Position numbers and translations under genes: made by a program. Shown piece after piece: positions 26,404 through 36,200 of a stretch of 64,000 bases of DNA. Location of the stretch: positions 3,195,001-3,259,000 of the forward strand of contig NZ_CP041637.1 in assembly GCF_007197735.1 (NCBI RefSeq). Reading direction: 5' to 3'. This DNA comes from Formosa sediminum. Its GTDB lineage: Bacteria; Bacteroidota; Bacteroidia; Flavobacteriales; Flavobacteriaceae. Each line of letters opens with the position of its first letter. The first letter of the stretch is position 1. The notes beneath the pieces were generated by a model, which saw nothing but the letters and a program-made list of their open reading frames with translations, was not told the origin of the DNA and searched no databases.

Positions 26404-26898
26404 ATGAAAAAATTTAAACAACATTGGGAAATCACTAAAAATAGGCAACTCTTGTTTCCTGTATTTGGGATTTTAATACTTATATATAGTGCTTTTAAAA
26501 TTGGGCGTTCATTTATAGGGAACGACCAAATTCTTCTGCTTATCTTATCAACAGCAATTCTAACATTTTTGCTTTTAAAAGTTTTTCTATTTTTATTTAA
26601 GAAACTCGAAGATAAATGGGTTTTAAATTACAGATGGGAAATAATTAGAGTGTTTATGGTCTTTGCAGTAACAGGATCGTCTTCTGTTTTTGTTGGTAGA
26701 CCAATTATTACTTGGTTAGGAATTACTAAAGATAATTTAAACCCTGTTTTATATTGGACTTTATATATATTGGTAGGTATTATATTTTATCAAATCTTAC
26801 TTGTATTCTTTGGTTGGCTATTTGGTCAATTTGAATTTTTCTGGAAGTTTGAAAAGAAAATGTTACGTCGTTTTGGTTTTAAACGCTTCGTAGATTAA
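26404..26898 (+). CDS. DUF6787 family membrane protein
   Basis: The 164-residue protein has hydrophobic segments at about residues 18-35, 43-65, 85-100 and 117-140. The second half carries KWVLNYRWEIIRVFMVFAVTGSSSVFVGRP, then FGWLFGQFEFFWKFEKKMLRRFGF, the typical DUF6787 ending. The first two membrane segments look like an added N-terminal hairpin. The function is unknown. It ends before a bidirectional terminator shared with the next, convergent gene. Confidence 0.75.
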   Translation: MKKFKQHWEITKNRQLLFPVFGILILIYSAFKIGRSFIGNDQILLLILSTAILTFLLLKVFLFLFKKLEDKWVLNYRWEIIRVFMVFAVTGSSSVFVGRPIITWLGITKDNLNPVLYWTLYILVGIIFYQILLVFFGWLFGQFEFFWKFEKKMLRRFGFKRFVD

Positions 26899-26969
26899 TT
26901 GAAACATTTTCCCAACTTTATATAGAGAGTAACGACCTCTGCTTAACTACAAGCTTTAATTTAAAAACT

Positions 26970-26998
26970 AAAAAAGCCTCTTAAGTAAGAGACTTTTT
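26970..26998. terminator. Bidirectional terminator overlapping the stop codon of the minus-strand gene
   Basis: CTCTTA and TAAGAG pair around AG, extended by A-run and T-run arms with one mismatch. The stem includes the TAA of the gene that ends at 26981. Confidence 0.7.
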
Positions 26999-27292
26999 AG
27001 ATTTTATTTTTATAGTTTCTGTGGTAGGTGTACTAAAAACATAAGTGTAAATCCACATTAAAGTAAATGTTGGTATAATATCTAACCCAGGCATGGCTTC
27101 TTCTAAAAATGAAATTCCTGCAGCAATTTTACCTTGTTGTCCACGATAAAGTTTAGTCATAATCCAAGCCGATGCTGGAGCCCAAATAATATCTGAAAAT
27201 TCTCCTATTCCTGGAATTGCAAAACTAACATAACCTACAGCATCTAACAGTAAACATAACGCTAGTTTTTTATAATTTTTAGTCTTTGGCAT
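26981..27292 (-). CDS. Small hypothetical membrane protein
   Basis: The 103-residue protein starts MPKTKNYKKLALCLLLDAVGYVSF and has three hydrophobic stretches (about residues 10-30, 34-46 and 70-88), separated by short loops (IPGIGEFSDIIWAPASAWIM and FLEEAMPGLDIIPTFTLMWIY). The two Gly/Pro-rich loops with Asp-Ile-Ile suggest an internal duplication. I do not recognise a family name. It lies 53 bases downstream of folE on the same strand and may be co-transcribed. Confidence 0.6.
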   Translation of the reverse strand: MPKTKNYKKLALCLLLDAVGYVSFAIPGIGEFSDIIWAPASAWIMTKLYRGQQGKIAAGISFLEEAMPGLDIIPTFTLMWIYTYVFSTPTTETIKIKSKKSLT

Positions 27293-27345
27293 ATTTGTGT
27301 TTTTAGTTATAAAATACTAATAGCAAGAAACATACCAAAATTTTG

Positions 27346-27942
27346 TTACGACAAATCTTGACTAATTAGTTTTAGAAATTCGTTTCTAGTTTCAATTTTT
27401 TCAAATTGCCCTCTAAAACCAGAAGTTGTAGTTACAGAATTTTGTTTTTGTACACCGCGCATCATCATACACATATGGCTTGCTTCTATTACAACAGCTA
27501 CACCTTGAGGCTTTAAAGTATCGTTTATACAATCTAAAATTTGTTTAGTTAAACGTTCTTGAACCTGTAATCGTCTAGCAAAAACATCTACAATTCGCGG
27601 TAATTTACTTAACCCTACAATATGTCCATTTGGGATATAAGCAATATGTGCTTTCCCAAAAAAAGGTAATAAATGGTGCTCACAAAGTGAGTACAACTCT
27701 ATATTTTTAACGATAACCATCTCGTTATATGCTTCTTCAAACATAGCGCCTTTTAATATTTCTGCAGCATCTAAATCATAACCCTGGGTTAAAAATTGCA
27801 TAGCTTTAGACGCACGTTCAGGAGTTTTTTGCAAACCTTCGCGACTTACATCTTCTCCTATATTATTAATAATATTTTTATACTGAGATTTAATCTCATC
27901 GGTAATTTCTAAATTGTATTCTTCGTAATGCTTATAAGACAT
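27346..27942 (-). CDS. folE: GTP cyclohydrolase I
   Basis: The 198-residue enzyme converts GTP to dihydroneopterin triphosphate, the first step of folate and tetrahydropterin synthesis. Zinc-binding and catalytic residues are present as Cys87 and His90 in [12 protein letters not shown] and Cys158 in [10 protein letters not shown]. The motif [24 protein letters not shown] is typical. The gene is divergent from lolD, and the 186-base gap between them holds a strong promoter for lolD. Confidence 0.97.
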   Translation of the reverse strand: MSYKHYEEYNLEITDEIKSQYKNIINNIGEDVSREGLQKTPERASKAMQFLTQGYDLDAAEILKGAMFEEAYNEMVIVKNIELYSLCEHHLLPFFGKAHIAYIPNGHIVGLSKLPRIVDVFARRLQVQERLTKQILDCINDTLKPQGVAVVIEASHMCMMMRGVQKQNSVTTTSGFRGQFEKIETRNEFLKLISQDLS

Positions 27943-28052
27943 AATGTGTCTGTTTTTTTATAACGCCAAAGATAAAGATTTTAAATTCAATCAAATCGAA
28001 TATATTAGTTACAGCTAGTATAATAGCATCTCATGTGAATATCATCTATTAT

Positions 28053-28083
28053 TTTGATTAGCATCAATATCGATTTAATTTTG
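28053..28083 (+). promoter_or_regulatory. Bacteroidota-type promoter for the lolD operon
   Basis: TTTG at 28053-28056 and TAATTTTG at 28076-28083 are separated by 19 bases, a close fit to the TTTG-N17-23-TAnnTTTG consensus. The ATG is 45 bases downstream. Confidence 0.55.
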
Positions 28084-28128
28084 TGAGATTACTATTAAAG
28101 TATTACTTTACCCTCTTAATTACAATGC

Positions 28129-28791
28129 ATGATTCAAGCTAAAAACATTCATAAATATTACGACGATTTTCATGTTTTAAAAGGTGTAAATCTTCATATA
28201 AAAAAAGGAGAAATCGTATCTATTGTTGGAGCTTCTGGAGCAGGAAAAACTACACTTCTCCAAATACTAGGAACATTAGATTCACCTTCAAAAAAAGACC
28301 AATCTGAACTCATTATTAATGGTATAGATATACAACGTTTAAAGGAAAAGGGGTTGGCTCAATTTAGAAATGAACATATTGGTTTTATATTTCAGTTTCA
28401 TCAATTACTACCCGAATTTACAGCTTTAGAGAATGTGTGTATCCCCGCATATATAAAAGGGACTAATACTAAAGAAGCAGAACCTCGTGCCAAGGAACTT
28501 TTAGATTTTTTAGGCTTATCCCACCGGTATCACCATAAACCAAATGAACTCTCTGGAGGAGAGCAACAGCGTGTTGCTGTAGCTCGGGCTTTAATTAATA
28601 ATCCAAGCTTAATCTTTGCCGATGAACCTTCAGGAAACTTAGATAGTGAGTCTGCAGAACAATTACACAATTTATTTTTTAAATTACGGGAACAATTTGG
28701 ACAAACATTTGTAATTGTTACTCATAATGAAGAGTTAGCCGATTTAGCCGATAGAAAACTAGTAATGGTAGATGGAAATATTACAATCTAA
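28129..28791 (+). CDS. lolD: ABC transporter ATPase, LolD-like
   Basis: The 220-residue protein has Walker [10 protein letters not shown] (34-42), the signature [15 protein letters not shown] near residue 144 and Walker [13 protein letters not shown] near residue 164. The close LolD/MacB-type features ([24 protein letters not shown]) suggest the ATPase of lipoprotein release, which pairs with LolC/LolE permeases. No permease gene is adjacent. The gene overlaps the CPBP protease gene by 20 bases, which points to translational coupling. Confidence 0.88.
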   Translation: MIQAKNIHKYYDDFHVLKGVNLHIKKGEIVSIVGASGAGKTTLLQILGTLDSPSKKDQSELIINGIDIQRLKEKGLAQFRNEHIGFIFQFHQLLPEFTALENVCIPAYIKGTNTKEAEPRAKELLDFLGLSHRYHHKPNELSGGEQQRVAVARALINNPSLIFADEPSGNLDSESAEQLHNLFFKLREQFGQTFVIVTHNEELADLADRKLVMVDGNITI

Positions 28792-29350
28792 AGTAGAGAC
28801 TTATACTGAAATTTTAAAACGGTATATTGCCTTTTTAAGGCAGCCGGAACTTAAAGAAGACAAACTACTGTTTTATGGATTCTCTAAAATAAATGTATTT
28901 ATTACAGCTTTGGGTTGTGCGTTTATCCTTAATTTTGGTTTTACCATTATCTTTTCAATACTTGAAACTTTAAAATTGGTAAACTTAGACAACCACGCCT
29001 CGACAAAACTTTTTGAAGACTTCCCGCCTTACGCCATTTTTATTCTAGGAGTAATTGCAGCTCCTATTTTAGAAGAGTTATTTTTTAGAGGGCCTTTAAC
29101 CTTATTCCATACTAAACATTATAAATATGTGTTTTATTTTTTTGCTTTAGCTTTTGGTTTTGTACACATTACCAATTTTGATATCACACAAAATGTTTTA
29201 TTATTATCCCCAATACTTGTGGCTCCGCAAATTATAATTGGCTTGTTTTTAGGTGTAATTCGTTTACAATATGGCCTTATATATTCAATGCTATTTCATG
29301 CCATTTATAATGGTATAATAATTGTTCCTGCTTTATTATTCCTTACATAA
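28772..29350 (+). CDS. CPBP family intramembrane metalloprotease
   Basis: The 192-residue protein has about five membrane segments and the three CPBP/Abi motifs: EELFFRG (Glu101, Glu102 and Arg106), FGFVH (His132) and HAIYN (His176, Asn180). These place it in the CAAX protease and bacteriocin-processing family of membrane glutamic/metalloproteases. The substrate is unknown. The ATG at 28772 lies inside the end of lolD, so this start relies on coupling, and the next gene follows two bases after the stop. Confidence 0.85.
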   Translation: MEILQSKVETYTEILKRYIAFLRQPELKEDKLLFYGFSKINVFITALGCAFILNFGFTIIFSILETLKLVNLDNHASTKLFEDFPPYAIFILGVIAAPILEELFFRGPLTLFHTKHYKYVFYFFALAFGFVHITNFDITQNVLLLSPILVAPQIIIGLFLGVIRLQYGLIYSMLFHAIYNGIIIVPALLFLT

Positions 29351-29352
29351 TA

Positions 29353-30117
29353 ATGACTAAAAAAGAACTTAAAGATTTTCTAGACACAAAAGTTTTAGAA
29401 TACAATAATCCTAAATTTATTGACAGCGATCCAATACAAATTCCGCATTTATTTACCGTTAAAGAAGATATCGAAATTTCTGCTTTTCTAACTGCAACCA
29501 TTTCTTGGGGAAATAGAAAAAGTATTATTAAGAATGCTACCCAAATGATGGAATTACTAGATCAGGCGCCGTATGATTTTGTAATGCACCATTCTGACAA
29601 AGATTTAGAAGCTCTAAAATTATTTGTTCACCGTACTTTTAATGGCGACGATTTTGTACAATTTATAAAAAGTATAAAACATATCTATACCCAACATAAC
29701 GGATTAGAATCGCTCTTTGCAAAACATGCAGAATCCAATACTTTACAACCCACTATACATCAATTTAAAAAGATCTTTTTTGAAAACGAGCATTTGCAAC
29801 GCACACAAAAACACATTAGCGATCCATATAAAAACTCTGCAGCTAAACGTATTAACATGTTTTTACGTTGGATGGTAAGAAACGATAATACAGGAGTAGA
29901 TTTTGGTATATGGAAACAACTAAACCCCTCACAATTATCTTGTCCGTTAGATGTACATTCTGGTAATGTTGCTAGAAAATTAGGTCTACTTAATAGAAAA
30001 CAAAACGACGGAAAAGCCTTATTTGAATTAGATACAGCGTTACGTAAATTAGACAAAACAGATCCTGTAAAATACGATTTTGCACTTTTTGGATTAGGTG
30101 TTTTTGAAGGTTTTTAA
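29353..30117 (+). CDS. TIGR02757 family protein
   Basis: The 254-residue soluble protein starts MTKKELKDFLDTKVLEYNNPKFIDSDPIQIPH and has the hallmark SWGNRKSIIKNATQMM (near residue 51) and DVHSGNVARKLGLLNRKQND (near residue 200). The conserved core is FLRWMVRNDNTGVDFGIW. This is the TIGR02757 family, found in Bacteroidota and a few others, with no known function; the helical pattern recalls the HhH-GPD DNA-glycosylase fold. It is the third gene of the lolD operon. Confidence 0.85.
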   Translation: MTKKELKDFLDTKVLEYNNPKFIDSDPIQIPHLFTVKEDIEISAFLTATISWGNRKSIIKNATQMMELLDQAPYDFVMHHSDKDLEALKLFVHRTFNGDDFVQFIKSIKHIYTQHNGLESLFAKHAESNTLQPTIHQFKKIFFENEHLQRTQKHISDPYKNSAAKRINMFLRWMVRNDNTGVDFGIWKQLNPSQLSCPLDVHSGNVARKLGLLNRKQNDGKALFELDTALRKLDKTDPVKYDFALFGLGVFEGF

Positions 30118-30174
30118 GTTCTATTTGCTATATTTATAACATCATTTCCCCTAATATTTTATAATTTTTTTAAT

Positions 30175-31671
30175 ATGAAACACTACTCCTTTTTATTTTT
30201 TATGCTCTTTACCACATATGCTTTTTCACAAGCCTTGAGCATTCCAACAGATACTATGGTTGTAACCACACACACTACAACTATTAAAAACAAAAGTATA
30301 TCGTATACAGCTACAACAGGAACTCAACCTGTTTGGGATAAAAAAGGGAACCCGATTGCAGCTTTATACTACACTTATTATGAACGCAATAATATAAAAG
30401 ACAAAGCAAACAGACCTTTAGTAATCTCTTTTAATGGAGGTCCGGGTTCTGCTTCTGTTTGGATGCATATCGCTTATACAGGTCCTAAAGTTTTAAATAT
30501 AGATGATGAAGGTTACCCTATTCAACCTTATGGTGTTAAAGACAACCCCAATTCCATTTTAGACATTGCAGATATTGTATACGTTAATCCCGTTAATACT
30601 GGGTATTCTAGGATGATTCCCGATAAAGAAGGAAAACTTCCCGAACGCGATACTTTTTTTGGGATTAATGCAGATATTAAATATTTAGCCGAATGGATTA
30701 ACACTTTTGTAACTAGAAAAAATCGTTGGGAATCTCCTAAATATATTATTGGAGAAAGTTACGGAGGTACGCGAGTTATGGGATTAGCCAAAGAATTACA
30801 ATCCAAACAATGGATGTATTTAAACGGAGTAATTATGGTTTCTCCTGCAGATTATAAATTATATAGTACAGGACAACCTATATACTCTGCTTTAAACTTA
30901 CCTTATTTTACAGCAACTGCTTGGTACCATAAAGTATTATCACCTGAATTACAGAAACAAGATTTATTAGACATACTTCCCGAAGTAGAAGATTATACAA
31001 TAAATAAATATATGCCAGCCATTGCTAAAGGCGGATTTATTTCGGAAGCAGAGAAACAAGATGTTGCTAAAAAAGTTGCTTTTTATTCTGGTTTATCAGA
31101 AAAAGAAATTCTACAAAGCAATTTAGAAGTTCCTACTAAATATTTTTGGAAATCATTACTCCGCGATAAAACGGGACAAACAATTGGCCGATTAGATTCT
31201 AGATACTTGGGTATTGATAAAACTGATACAGGGACTTCACCAGATTATAATGCTGAAATCAGTTCTTGGTCACACTCCTTTGCGCCTGCTATAAATTATT
31301 ACATTAGAGAGGAATTAAATTTTAAAACAGATTTAAAATATAATATGTTTGGTAATGTTCATCCTTGGGACCGATCGGATAATAATGTAAGAGAAGAATT
31401 AAGAGAAGCCTTAGCTGAAAATCCATATTTAAAAGTATTAGTTCAATCTGGATATTATGATGGTGCTACAACATATTTTGCAGCTAAATATACCGTCGGG
31501 CAAATTGATCCTAGCGGAAAATTAAAAGATCGCTTTTCAATTAAAGGTTACAGAAGTGGACATATGATGTATTTAAGAAAAGACGATTTAATTTCTGCAA
31601 ACGATGATATCCGAGAATTCATAAAAAGTGCATCTAGTAACGGAAAAGCTGCAAAATATACTAAAGAATAG
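30175..31671 (+). CDS. Secreted serine carboxypeptidase-like peptidase (S10 family)
   Basis: The 498-residue protein begins with a signal peptide (HYSFLFFMLFTTYAFSQA). It has the S10 oxyanion motif FNGGPGSASVWMH near residues 87-98 and the nucleophile Ser195 in IIGESYGGTR. The C-terminal part includes SGYYDGATTYFAAKY (likely Asp of the triad) and GYRSGHMMYLRKDD (likely catalytic His). S10 peptidases remove C-terminal residues and work in acid conditions. The protein is predicted to be periplasmic or secreted. It is followed by its own terminator. Confidence 0.9.
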   Translation: MKHYSFLFFMLFTTYAFSQALSIPTDTMVVTTHTTTIKNKSISYTATTGTQPVWDKKGNPIAALYYTYYERNNIKDKANRPLVISFNGGPGSASVWMHIAYTGPKVLNIDDEGYPIQPYGVKDNPNSILDIADIVYVNPVNTGYSRMIPDKEGKLPERDTFFGINADIKYLAEWINTFVTRKNRWESPKYIIGESYGGTRVMGLAKELQSKQWMYLNGVIMVSPADYKLYSTGQPIYSALNLPYFTATAWYHKVLSPELQKQDLLDILPEVEDYTINKYMPAIAKGGFISEAEKQDVAKKVAFYSGLSEKEILQSNLEVPTKYFWKSLLRDKTGQTIGRLDSRYLGIDKTDTGTSPDYNAEISSWSHSFAPAINYYIREELNFKTDLKYNMFGNVHPWDRSDNNVREELREALAENPYLKVLVQSGYYDGATTYFAAKYTVGQIDPSGKLKDRFSIKGYRSGHMMYLRKDDLISANDDIREFIKSASSNGKAAKYTKE

Positions 31672-31697
31672 GTTTTTATAAATTCACATAACAATTA

Positions 31698-31731
31698 AAG
31701 TATTTGGTTTTATAACCAGATACTTTTTTTT
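31698..31731 (+). terminator. Intrinsic terminator after the S10 peptidase gene
   Basis: AAGTATTTGG and CCAGATACTT pair with one G-T pair, with a TTTTATAA loop and a run of eight T. Confidence 0.85.
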
Positions 31732-31857
31732 ATCAAAGTAGAATATTATAATAAGCTACACTTTATAATAGACATGATATAATACCTTTAAATTACACTT
31801 TATTAGAAAACAAAACTCTTGATATTTTATTACAAAATCACCAACAAGTTTTAAACT

Positions 31858-31888
31858 AAAAAATCCAGCTAAAAAGCTGGATTTTTTA
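31858..31888. terminator. Terminator downstream of rny (bidirectional)
   Basis: AAATCCAGCT and AGCTGGATTT pair perfectly around AAAA with A-runs and T-runs on both sides. It lies 22 bases past the rny stop on the minus strand. Confidence 0.9.
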
Positions 31889-31909
31889 ATTCGGTATTAT
31901 ATATAAATA

Positions 31910-33484
31910 TTACTTCGCAATATTTACGGCTCTAGTTTCTCTAATTACAGTCACTTTTACTTGACCTGGATACGTCATATCTGTTTGTATTTTTTGTGAA
32001 ATATTAAATGATAAATCCGATGCATTTTGATCGGTCACTTTTTCACTTTCAACAATCACACGTAACTCTCTACCTGCTTGAATAGCATAGGCTTTCTTTA
32101 CTCCTGTAAATCCAAAAGCAATATCTTCAAGATCTTTTAAACGTTGTATATAACTATCTAACACTTGACGTCTTGCGCCAGGTCTTGCACCAGAAATAGC
32201 ATCACAAACCTGAATAATCGGAGCCAATAACGATTTCATTTCTATCTCGTCGTGGTGAGCTCCAATAGCATTAATTACGTCGTCTTTCTCTCCATATTTC
32301 TCTGCCCACTGCATTCCTAAAATAGCGTGAGGTGTTTCCATATCTGCTTCTGCATCTGGCACTTTACCAATATCGTGTAATAATCCAGCACGCTTAGCTA
32401 ATTTTGGGTTTAACCCTAATTCTGCTGCCATTATACCACAAAGTTTAGCCACTTCTCGCGAGTGTTGCAGTAAGTTTTGACCGTAAGACGAACGGTATTT
32501 CATACGTCCTACCATTTTTATAAGCTCTGGGTGTAAATTATGAATTCCAAGATCGATTACAGTACGTTTACCAACCTCGATAATTTCTTGTTCAATTTGT
32601 TTTCTAGTTTTCTTAACAATTTCCTCAATACGTGCTGGGTGAATACGACCGTCTGTTACTAATTTATGTAAGGATAAACGAGCGACCTCACGTCTCACAG
32701 AGTCAAAACACGATAAGATAATCGCTTCTGGCGTATCATCAACAATAATTTCTACTCCAGTTGCAGCTTCGATAGCGCGAATGTTTCTACCCTCACGACC
32801 AATAATTCGTCCTTTAACATCATCACTTTCAATATTAAATACAGATACACAGTTATCTACTGCTTCTTCAGTACCAATACGCTGAATGGTATTAATAATT
32901 ATTTTTCTAGCCTCTTGTTGAGCTGTAAGTTTAGACTCTTCAATAGTACTTTGTATAAATGCTAATGCATCATTTTTAGCCTCTCCTTTTAAAGATTCAA
33001 TTAATTGAGATTTCGCTTCTTCTGCAGACAGACTAGAGATAACTTCTAGTTGTTCAACTTGACTCTTATGCAAGCGCTCTATTTCTTGTTCTTTCTTGTC
33101 TAAAAAATCTAACCTATAATTGTAATCTTTTAATTTAGCTTCAAATTCTGCGTTTAATTTTTTATTTTTAGAGAGTTCGTTAGAGACTTGAGATTCTTTA
33201 TCTCTAGTACGTTTTTCGGCTTCTGCCATCTTTTTATCTCGTCCTAAAATCACTTTTTCGTGTTCTGATTTTAGCTCAATAAATTTTTCTTTTGCTTGTA
33301 ATATTTTATCTTTTTTAATGGCTTCACCATCTATATTGGCATCTTTAATAATTTTTTGAGCTTCTGCTTTCGCGTCAGACACTATTTTTGATGCGTTATT
33401 CTTTTCTAAAATCCTGGCTATTACAAAGCCAATTATTACGCCTAAAAGCGTTCCTCCTGCAATTAATAAAATTGAGTTATCCAT
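31910..33484 (-). CDS. rny: Ribonuclease Y
   Basis: The 524-residue protein is the endoribonuclease that starts mRNA decay at the membrane. It has an N-terminal membrane anchor ([21 protein letters not shown]), a long coiled coil (about residues 30-205), a KH domain with [19 protein letters not shown] near residue 225 and an HD domain with [20 protein letters not shown] near residue 370. The length is usual. It is transcribed in the same direction as zapA and the 6S RNA, a conserved arrangement in Bacteroidota. Confidence 0.97.
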   Translation of the reverse strand: MDNSILLIAGGTLLGVIIGFVIARILEKNNASKIVSDAKAEAQKIIKDANIDGEAIKKDKILQAKEKFIELKSEHEKVILGRDKKMAEAEKRTRDKESQVSNELSKNKKLNAEFEAKLKDYNYRLDFLDKKEQEIERLHKSQVEQLEVISSLSAEEAKSQLIESLKGEAKNDALAFIQSTIEESKLTAQQEARKIIINTIQRIGTEEAVDNCVSVFNIESDDVKGRIIGREGRNIRAIEAATGVEIIVDDTPEAIILSCFDSVRREVARLSLHKLVTDGRIHPARIEEIVKKTRKQIEQEIIEVGKRTVIDLGIHNLHPELIKMVGRMKYRSSYGQNLLQHSREVAKLCGIMAAELGLNPKLAKRAGLLHDIGKVPDAEADMETPHAILGMQWAEKYGEKDDVINAIGAHHDEIEMKSLLAPIIQVCDAISGARPGARRQVLDSYIQRLKDLEDIAFGFTGVKKAYAIQAGRELRVIVESEKVTDQNASDLSFNISQKIQTDMTYPGQVKVTVIRETRAVNIAK

Positions 33485-33512
33485 GGGTTCTGGTTAGTAA
33501 TTATTTATATAT

Positions 33513-33701
33513 AAAAAAAGCCTGTATTGGTGCTATGTTTTGTATAAACTCCCTAAAAATAAGTTTAGGGTTAACAAGCTGATCAAGGATCTGCCCAAAT
33601 ATTGAACAGGTTCAATATTAGCAGCATGCTTTTACAACTTAAACTCACCCTTTTTAAAGAATTAACGTTGAGTTTATCAAAAAAAAATGACCAATACAGG
33701 C
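33513..33701 (-). ncRNA. ssrS: Candidate 6S RNA
   Basis: The region between zapA and rny has no gene but forms one long rod. The minus-strand 5' end GCCTGTATTGGT (33701-33690) pairs perfectly with ACCAATACAGGC (33531-33520), and seven T residues follow at 33519-33513, as in a terminator. Inside, ATAAACTC and GAGTTTAT pair again. An apical hairpin with AATATTGAA and TTCAATATT lies at about 33599-33620, with unpaired material between. A closing stem, a large central bubble and an apical hairpin in about 189 bases next to zapA are what 6S RNA, the RNA polymerase regulator, looks like. I could not fold it or run a covariance model. Confidence 0.75.
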
Positions 33702-33727
33702 AGTAACTTTGTTTATTTTAATGAACG

Positions 33728-34021
33728 TTAAGAATTCAATTGATTTTGTAATAAGCGATTTAAAGCATTTAACTTTTCCTCGACATGTTCACTAATTGAT
33801 TCCGTATCTATTTGTTTTTGTTCTACTTGAGACGCAAATTGTAAAGCACACATGGCTAATACATCCTGTTTATCTCTTACAGAATAACTTTGCTCAAATT
33901 GCGCAATCATAGCTTCAATTTCTTTTGCCGCTTTACGTAACCCCTCTTCTTGCTCTGGAGCAATGGTTAATGGGTATACTCTATTAGCTATAGAAAGTTT
34001 AATTTTTAGCATCTCTGACAT
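33728..34021 (-). CDS. zapA: Cell division protein ZapA
   Basis: The 97-residue protein starts MSEMLKIKLSIANRVYPLTIAPEQEEGLRKAAKEI and continues with a coiled-coil helix (QFEQSYSVRDKQDVLAMCALQFASQVEQKQ). This is ZapA, which cross-links FtsZ filaments at the division ring. The length and the globular-plus-coil layout match the family. It lies between the coiled-coil gene upstream and the 6S RNA downstream, all on the minus strand. Confidence 0.93.
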   Translation of the reverse strand: MSEMLKIKLSIANRVYPLTIAPEQEEGLRKAAKEIEAMIAQFEQSYSVRDKQDVLAMCALQFASQVEQKQIDTESISEHVEEKLNALNRLLQNQLNS

Positions 34022-34041
34022 AAAATCAAGTTATGATTACA

Positions 34042-34332
34042 TTATTCTGAGAGTTGCGAAATACAATAATCTATCTCTCTAACTAATGCATTTATTTTAA
34101 GCTTTGTTTCTTTTTTATTCTCGTCACTGCCAAGCATACTTTTTGCTATTTTGAGTGCTTCATATTTCTCTGCCCAAGCCTCAATTTCTTGTTTCTGATT
34201 TTGAAGGTTGCGCTGCGAATAATGTAAATCCTCTTTCAACTTAGCATTTTCTAGCCTTAATGCATCAACGTTGTGTAGCATCTTGCTAATTTTATCTTCT
34301 AGAGCATCTACAATTTCTTCAATATTACTCAT
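34042..34332 (-). CDS. Small coiled-coil protein upstream of zapA
   Basis: The 96-residue protein is an almost continuous coiled coil (IEEIVDALEDKISKMLHNVDALRLENAKLKEDL and so on), with no signal or membrane segment. It sits 20 bases upstream of zapA on the same strand. The design resembles ZapB-like coiled coils, but I do not see family-level motifs, so a division role is inferred from position only. Confidence 0.7.
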   Translation of the reverse strand: MSNIEEIVDALEDKISKMLHNVDALRLENAKLKEDLHYSQRNLQNQKQEIEAWAEKYEALKIAKSMLGSDENKKETKLKINALVREIDYCISQLSE

Positions 34333-34511
34333 TTACAATCAGTATACTTATCTCACAAAGTTAACATACCTAGTTAAAAATAACAATTGTTTTGGATATA
34401 AAATTTAAAATAGTTGGTAGTATCTCATTTTCAATATGATGTAAAGCTTATCTCATTTTATACTTTGCATATTAACTTCAAATAATTACATTAGTGGCTC
34501 AATACTAATAT

Positions 34512-36200
34512 ATGCGAATTCCCTTTTTTTTATTCTTTTTTATACCTGTTATTCTTTTTTCTCAAAACCCTTATCCACAAGATTATTTTAGTAATCCGTT
34601 AGAGATTCCTATTGTTTTAGCTGGGACTTTTGCCGAATTAAGATCTAATCATTTTCACTCGGGAATGGATATTAAAACTCAACAGCGTGAAGGCTTAAAT
34701 GTCTTAGCTGCTGCAGATGGTTTTGTAAGCAGAATTAAAATTTCATCCTTTGGTTACGGTAAAACCTTATATGTAACTCACCCTAACGGATATACAACCG
34801 TATATGCACACTTATCTAAATTAGCCCCAAAAATTGAAGCTTATTTAAAAGAACGTCAGTATCAAGAAGAATCTTATGAGATAGAATTATTTCCCCCTAT
34901 TAAAGCCTTACTAGTAGAAAAAGGAGAACGTATTGCTTATAGCGGAAACACGGGGAGTTCTGGTGGACCACATTTACATTTTGAGATTCGAGATAAAAAT
35001 GAACACCCTTTAAATCCTATGTTATTTGGCATCACTACAAAAGACACCAAAGCTCCTTTAATAAGTAGTTTATATGCCTATCCAATTAGTGAAAATGCTC
35101 ATGTAAATAAATCTGATAGCAAACAAAAAATACGATTAATAAAACAAGCTGATGGCAATTTTATTGCTGAACCTATTAAAGCTTATGGTAAAATTGGTTT
35201 TGGTATAGAAACTGTAGATCAGCAAGATCTTGCATATAATAAAAACGGTGTATACAATATACAAACGCAATTTAATGGTCTTATTAATTTTGAAATCGAT
35301 TTTAAATCTTTTTCATTTCTAGAAACCAATGACATTAATAGATTAATAGATTACGACATTTACAAAAATGAAAAAGACCGCATTCAGAAATTATTTGTAG
35401 CTAGTAATAACACCTTAAGTTTATATAAAAACACGGTAGATAATGGCTATTTAACTATTGCCGATAGCACTTCTGGAGTATATAAAATTAAAGTGAGTGA
35501 TTTTGAAGGCAATGCCTCTTGGATTACCGTTTCTATAGATGGAAAACAAAACGATAAGGTTATAAAAACAGCTCCTAAAGTAACACCCTACTATATATTC
35601 GAAAATAAAGCTACAGCTTTAACTGAAGAAAATGTTACTGTAAACTTCTTTAAAAATACTTTTTACGAAGATTTTTTCCTAGATTTTAAAGTCTCTAACG
35701 ATACATTACAATTATTGCCTATTGGGCAAGCTGCAAGAAAAAACTTTAGTATTGCTTTTGATATTTCTAAATACAACGATGCAGACAAAAACCAATTATT
35801 TATTGCAGAATTAGTAGGTTATAAAAAATACCCGAGTTACTCTAAAACCACACGCACGGCTAACACCCTTGTAACATACACCAAAGATTTAGGTTATTAC
35901 ACCTTAGTTTCAGATACCGTTGCACCTACCATTACAGCTGTTAATTTTAAAAATAACCAATGGATTAGTAGTGCCAAGACACTTCGGGTAAAAATTTCAG
36001 ATGATTTATCCGGAATATCCAATTATAGAGCGACCCTTAATGGCAAATGGATTTTAATGGAATACGAATACAAAAAAGATATGCTAACTTATGAGTTTAG
36101 TGATAACATAAGTGCAACTGGACAAAATGATTTTAAATTAATAGTAACAGATAACGTAGGAAATAGTGCTACTTTTGAAACCAGGTTTTACAGAAAATAA
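34512..36200 (+). CDS. M23 family metallopeptidase (LytM-type peptidoglycan endopeptidase)
   Basis: The 562-residue protein has a signal peptide (RIPFFLFFFIPVILFSQ) and an N-terminal M23 domain. Zinc ligands are visible as His49 and Asp53 in FHSGMD and as His156 in HLHFEIR, with His100 near the VYAHLS motif. The domain occupies roughly residues 40-165, with an insert (YLKERQYQEESYEIELFPPI) typical of Bacteroidota members. The rest (about 190-560) is a long beta-rich region of unclear role. M23 enzymes cut peptidoglycan cross-bridges in the periplasm. The stop codon is directly followed by the ATG of the TonB receptor, so the two genes are coupled. Confidence 0.92.
   Translation: MRIPFFLFFFIPVILFSQNPYPQDYFSNPLEIPIVLAGTFAELRSNHFHSGMDIKTQQREGLNVLAAADGFVSRIKISSFGYGKTLYVTHPNGYTTVYAHLSKLAPKIEAYLKERQYQEESYEIELFPPIKALLVEKGERIAYSGNTGSSGGPHLHFEIRDKNEHPLNPMLFGITTKDTKAPLISSLYAYPISENAHVNKSDSKQKIRLIKQADGNFIAEPIKAYGKIGFGIETVDQQDLAYNKNGVYNIQTQFNGLINFEIDFKSFSFLETNDINRLIDYDIYKNEKDRIQKLFVASNNTLSLYKNTVDNGYLTIADSTSGVYKIKVSDFEGNASWITVSIDGKQNDKVIKTAPKVTPYYIFENKATALTEENVTVNFFKNTFYEDFFLDFKVSNDTLQLLPIGQAARKNFSIAFDISKYNDADKNQLFIAELVGYKKYPSYSKTTRTANTLVTYTKDLGYYTLVSDTVAPTITAVNFKNNQWISSAKTLRVKISDDLSGISNYRATLNGKWILMEYEYKKDMLTYEFSDNISATGQNDFKLIVTDNVGNSATFETRFYRK

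Noticed and set aside
33388-33582. Plus-strand reading frame across the rny start and 6S spacer
   Set aside because: It lies antisense to rny and inside the structured RNA, shows no protein-like composition and has no promoter or conservation argument.
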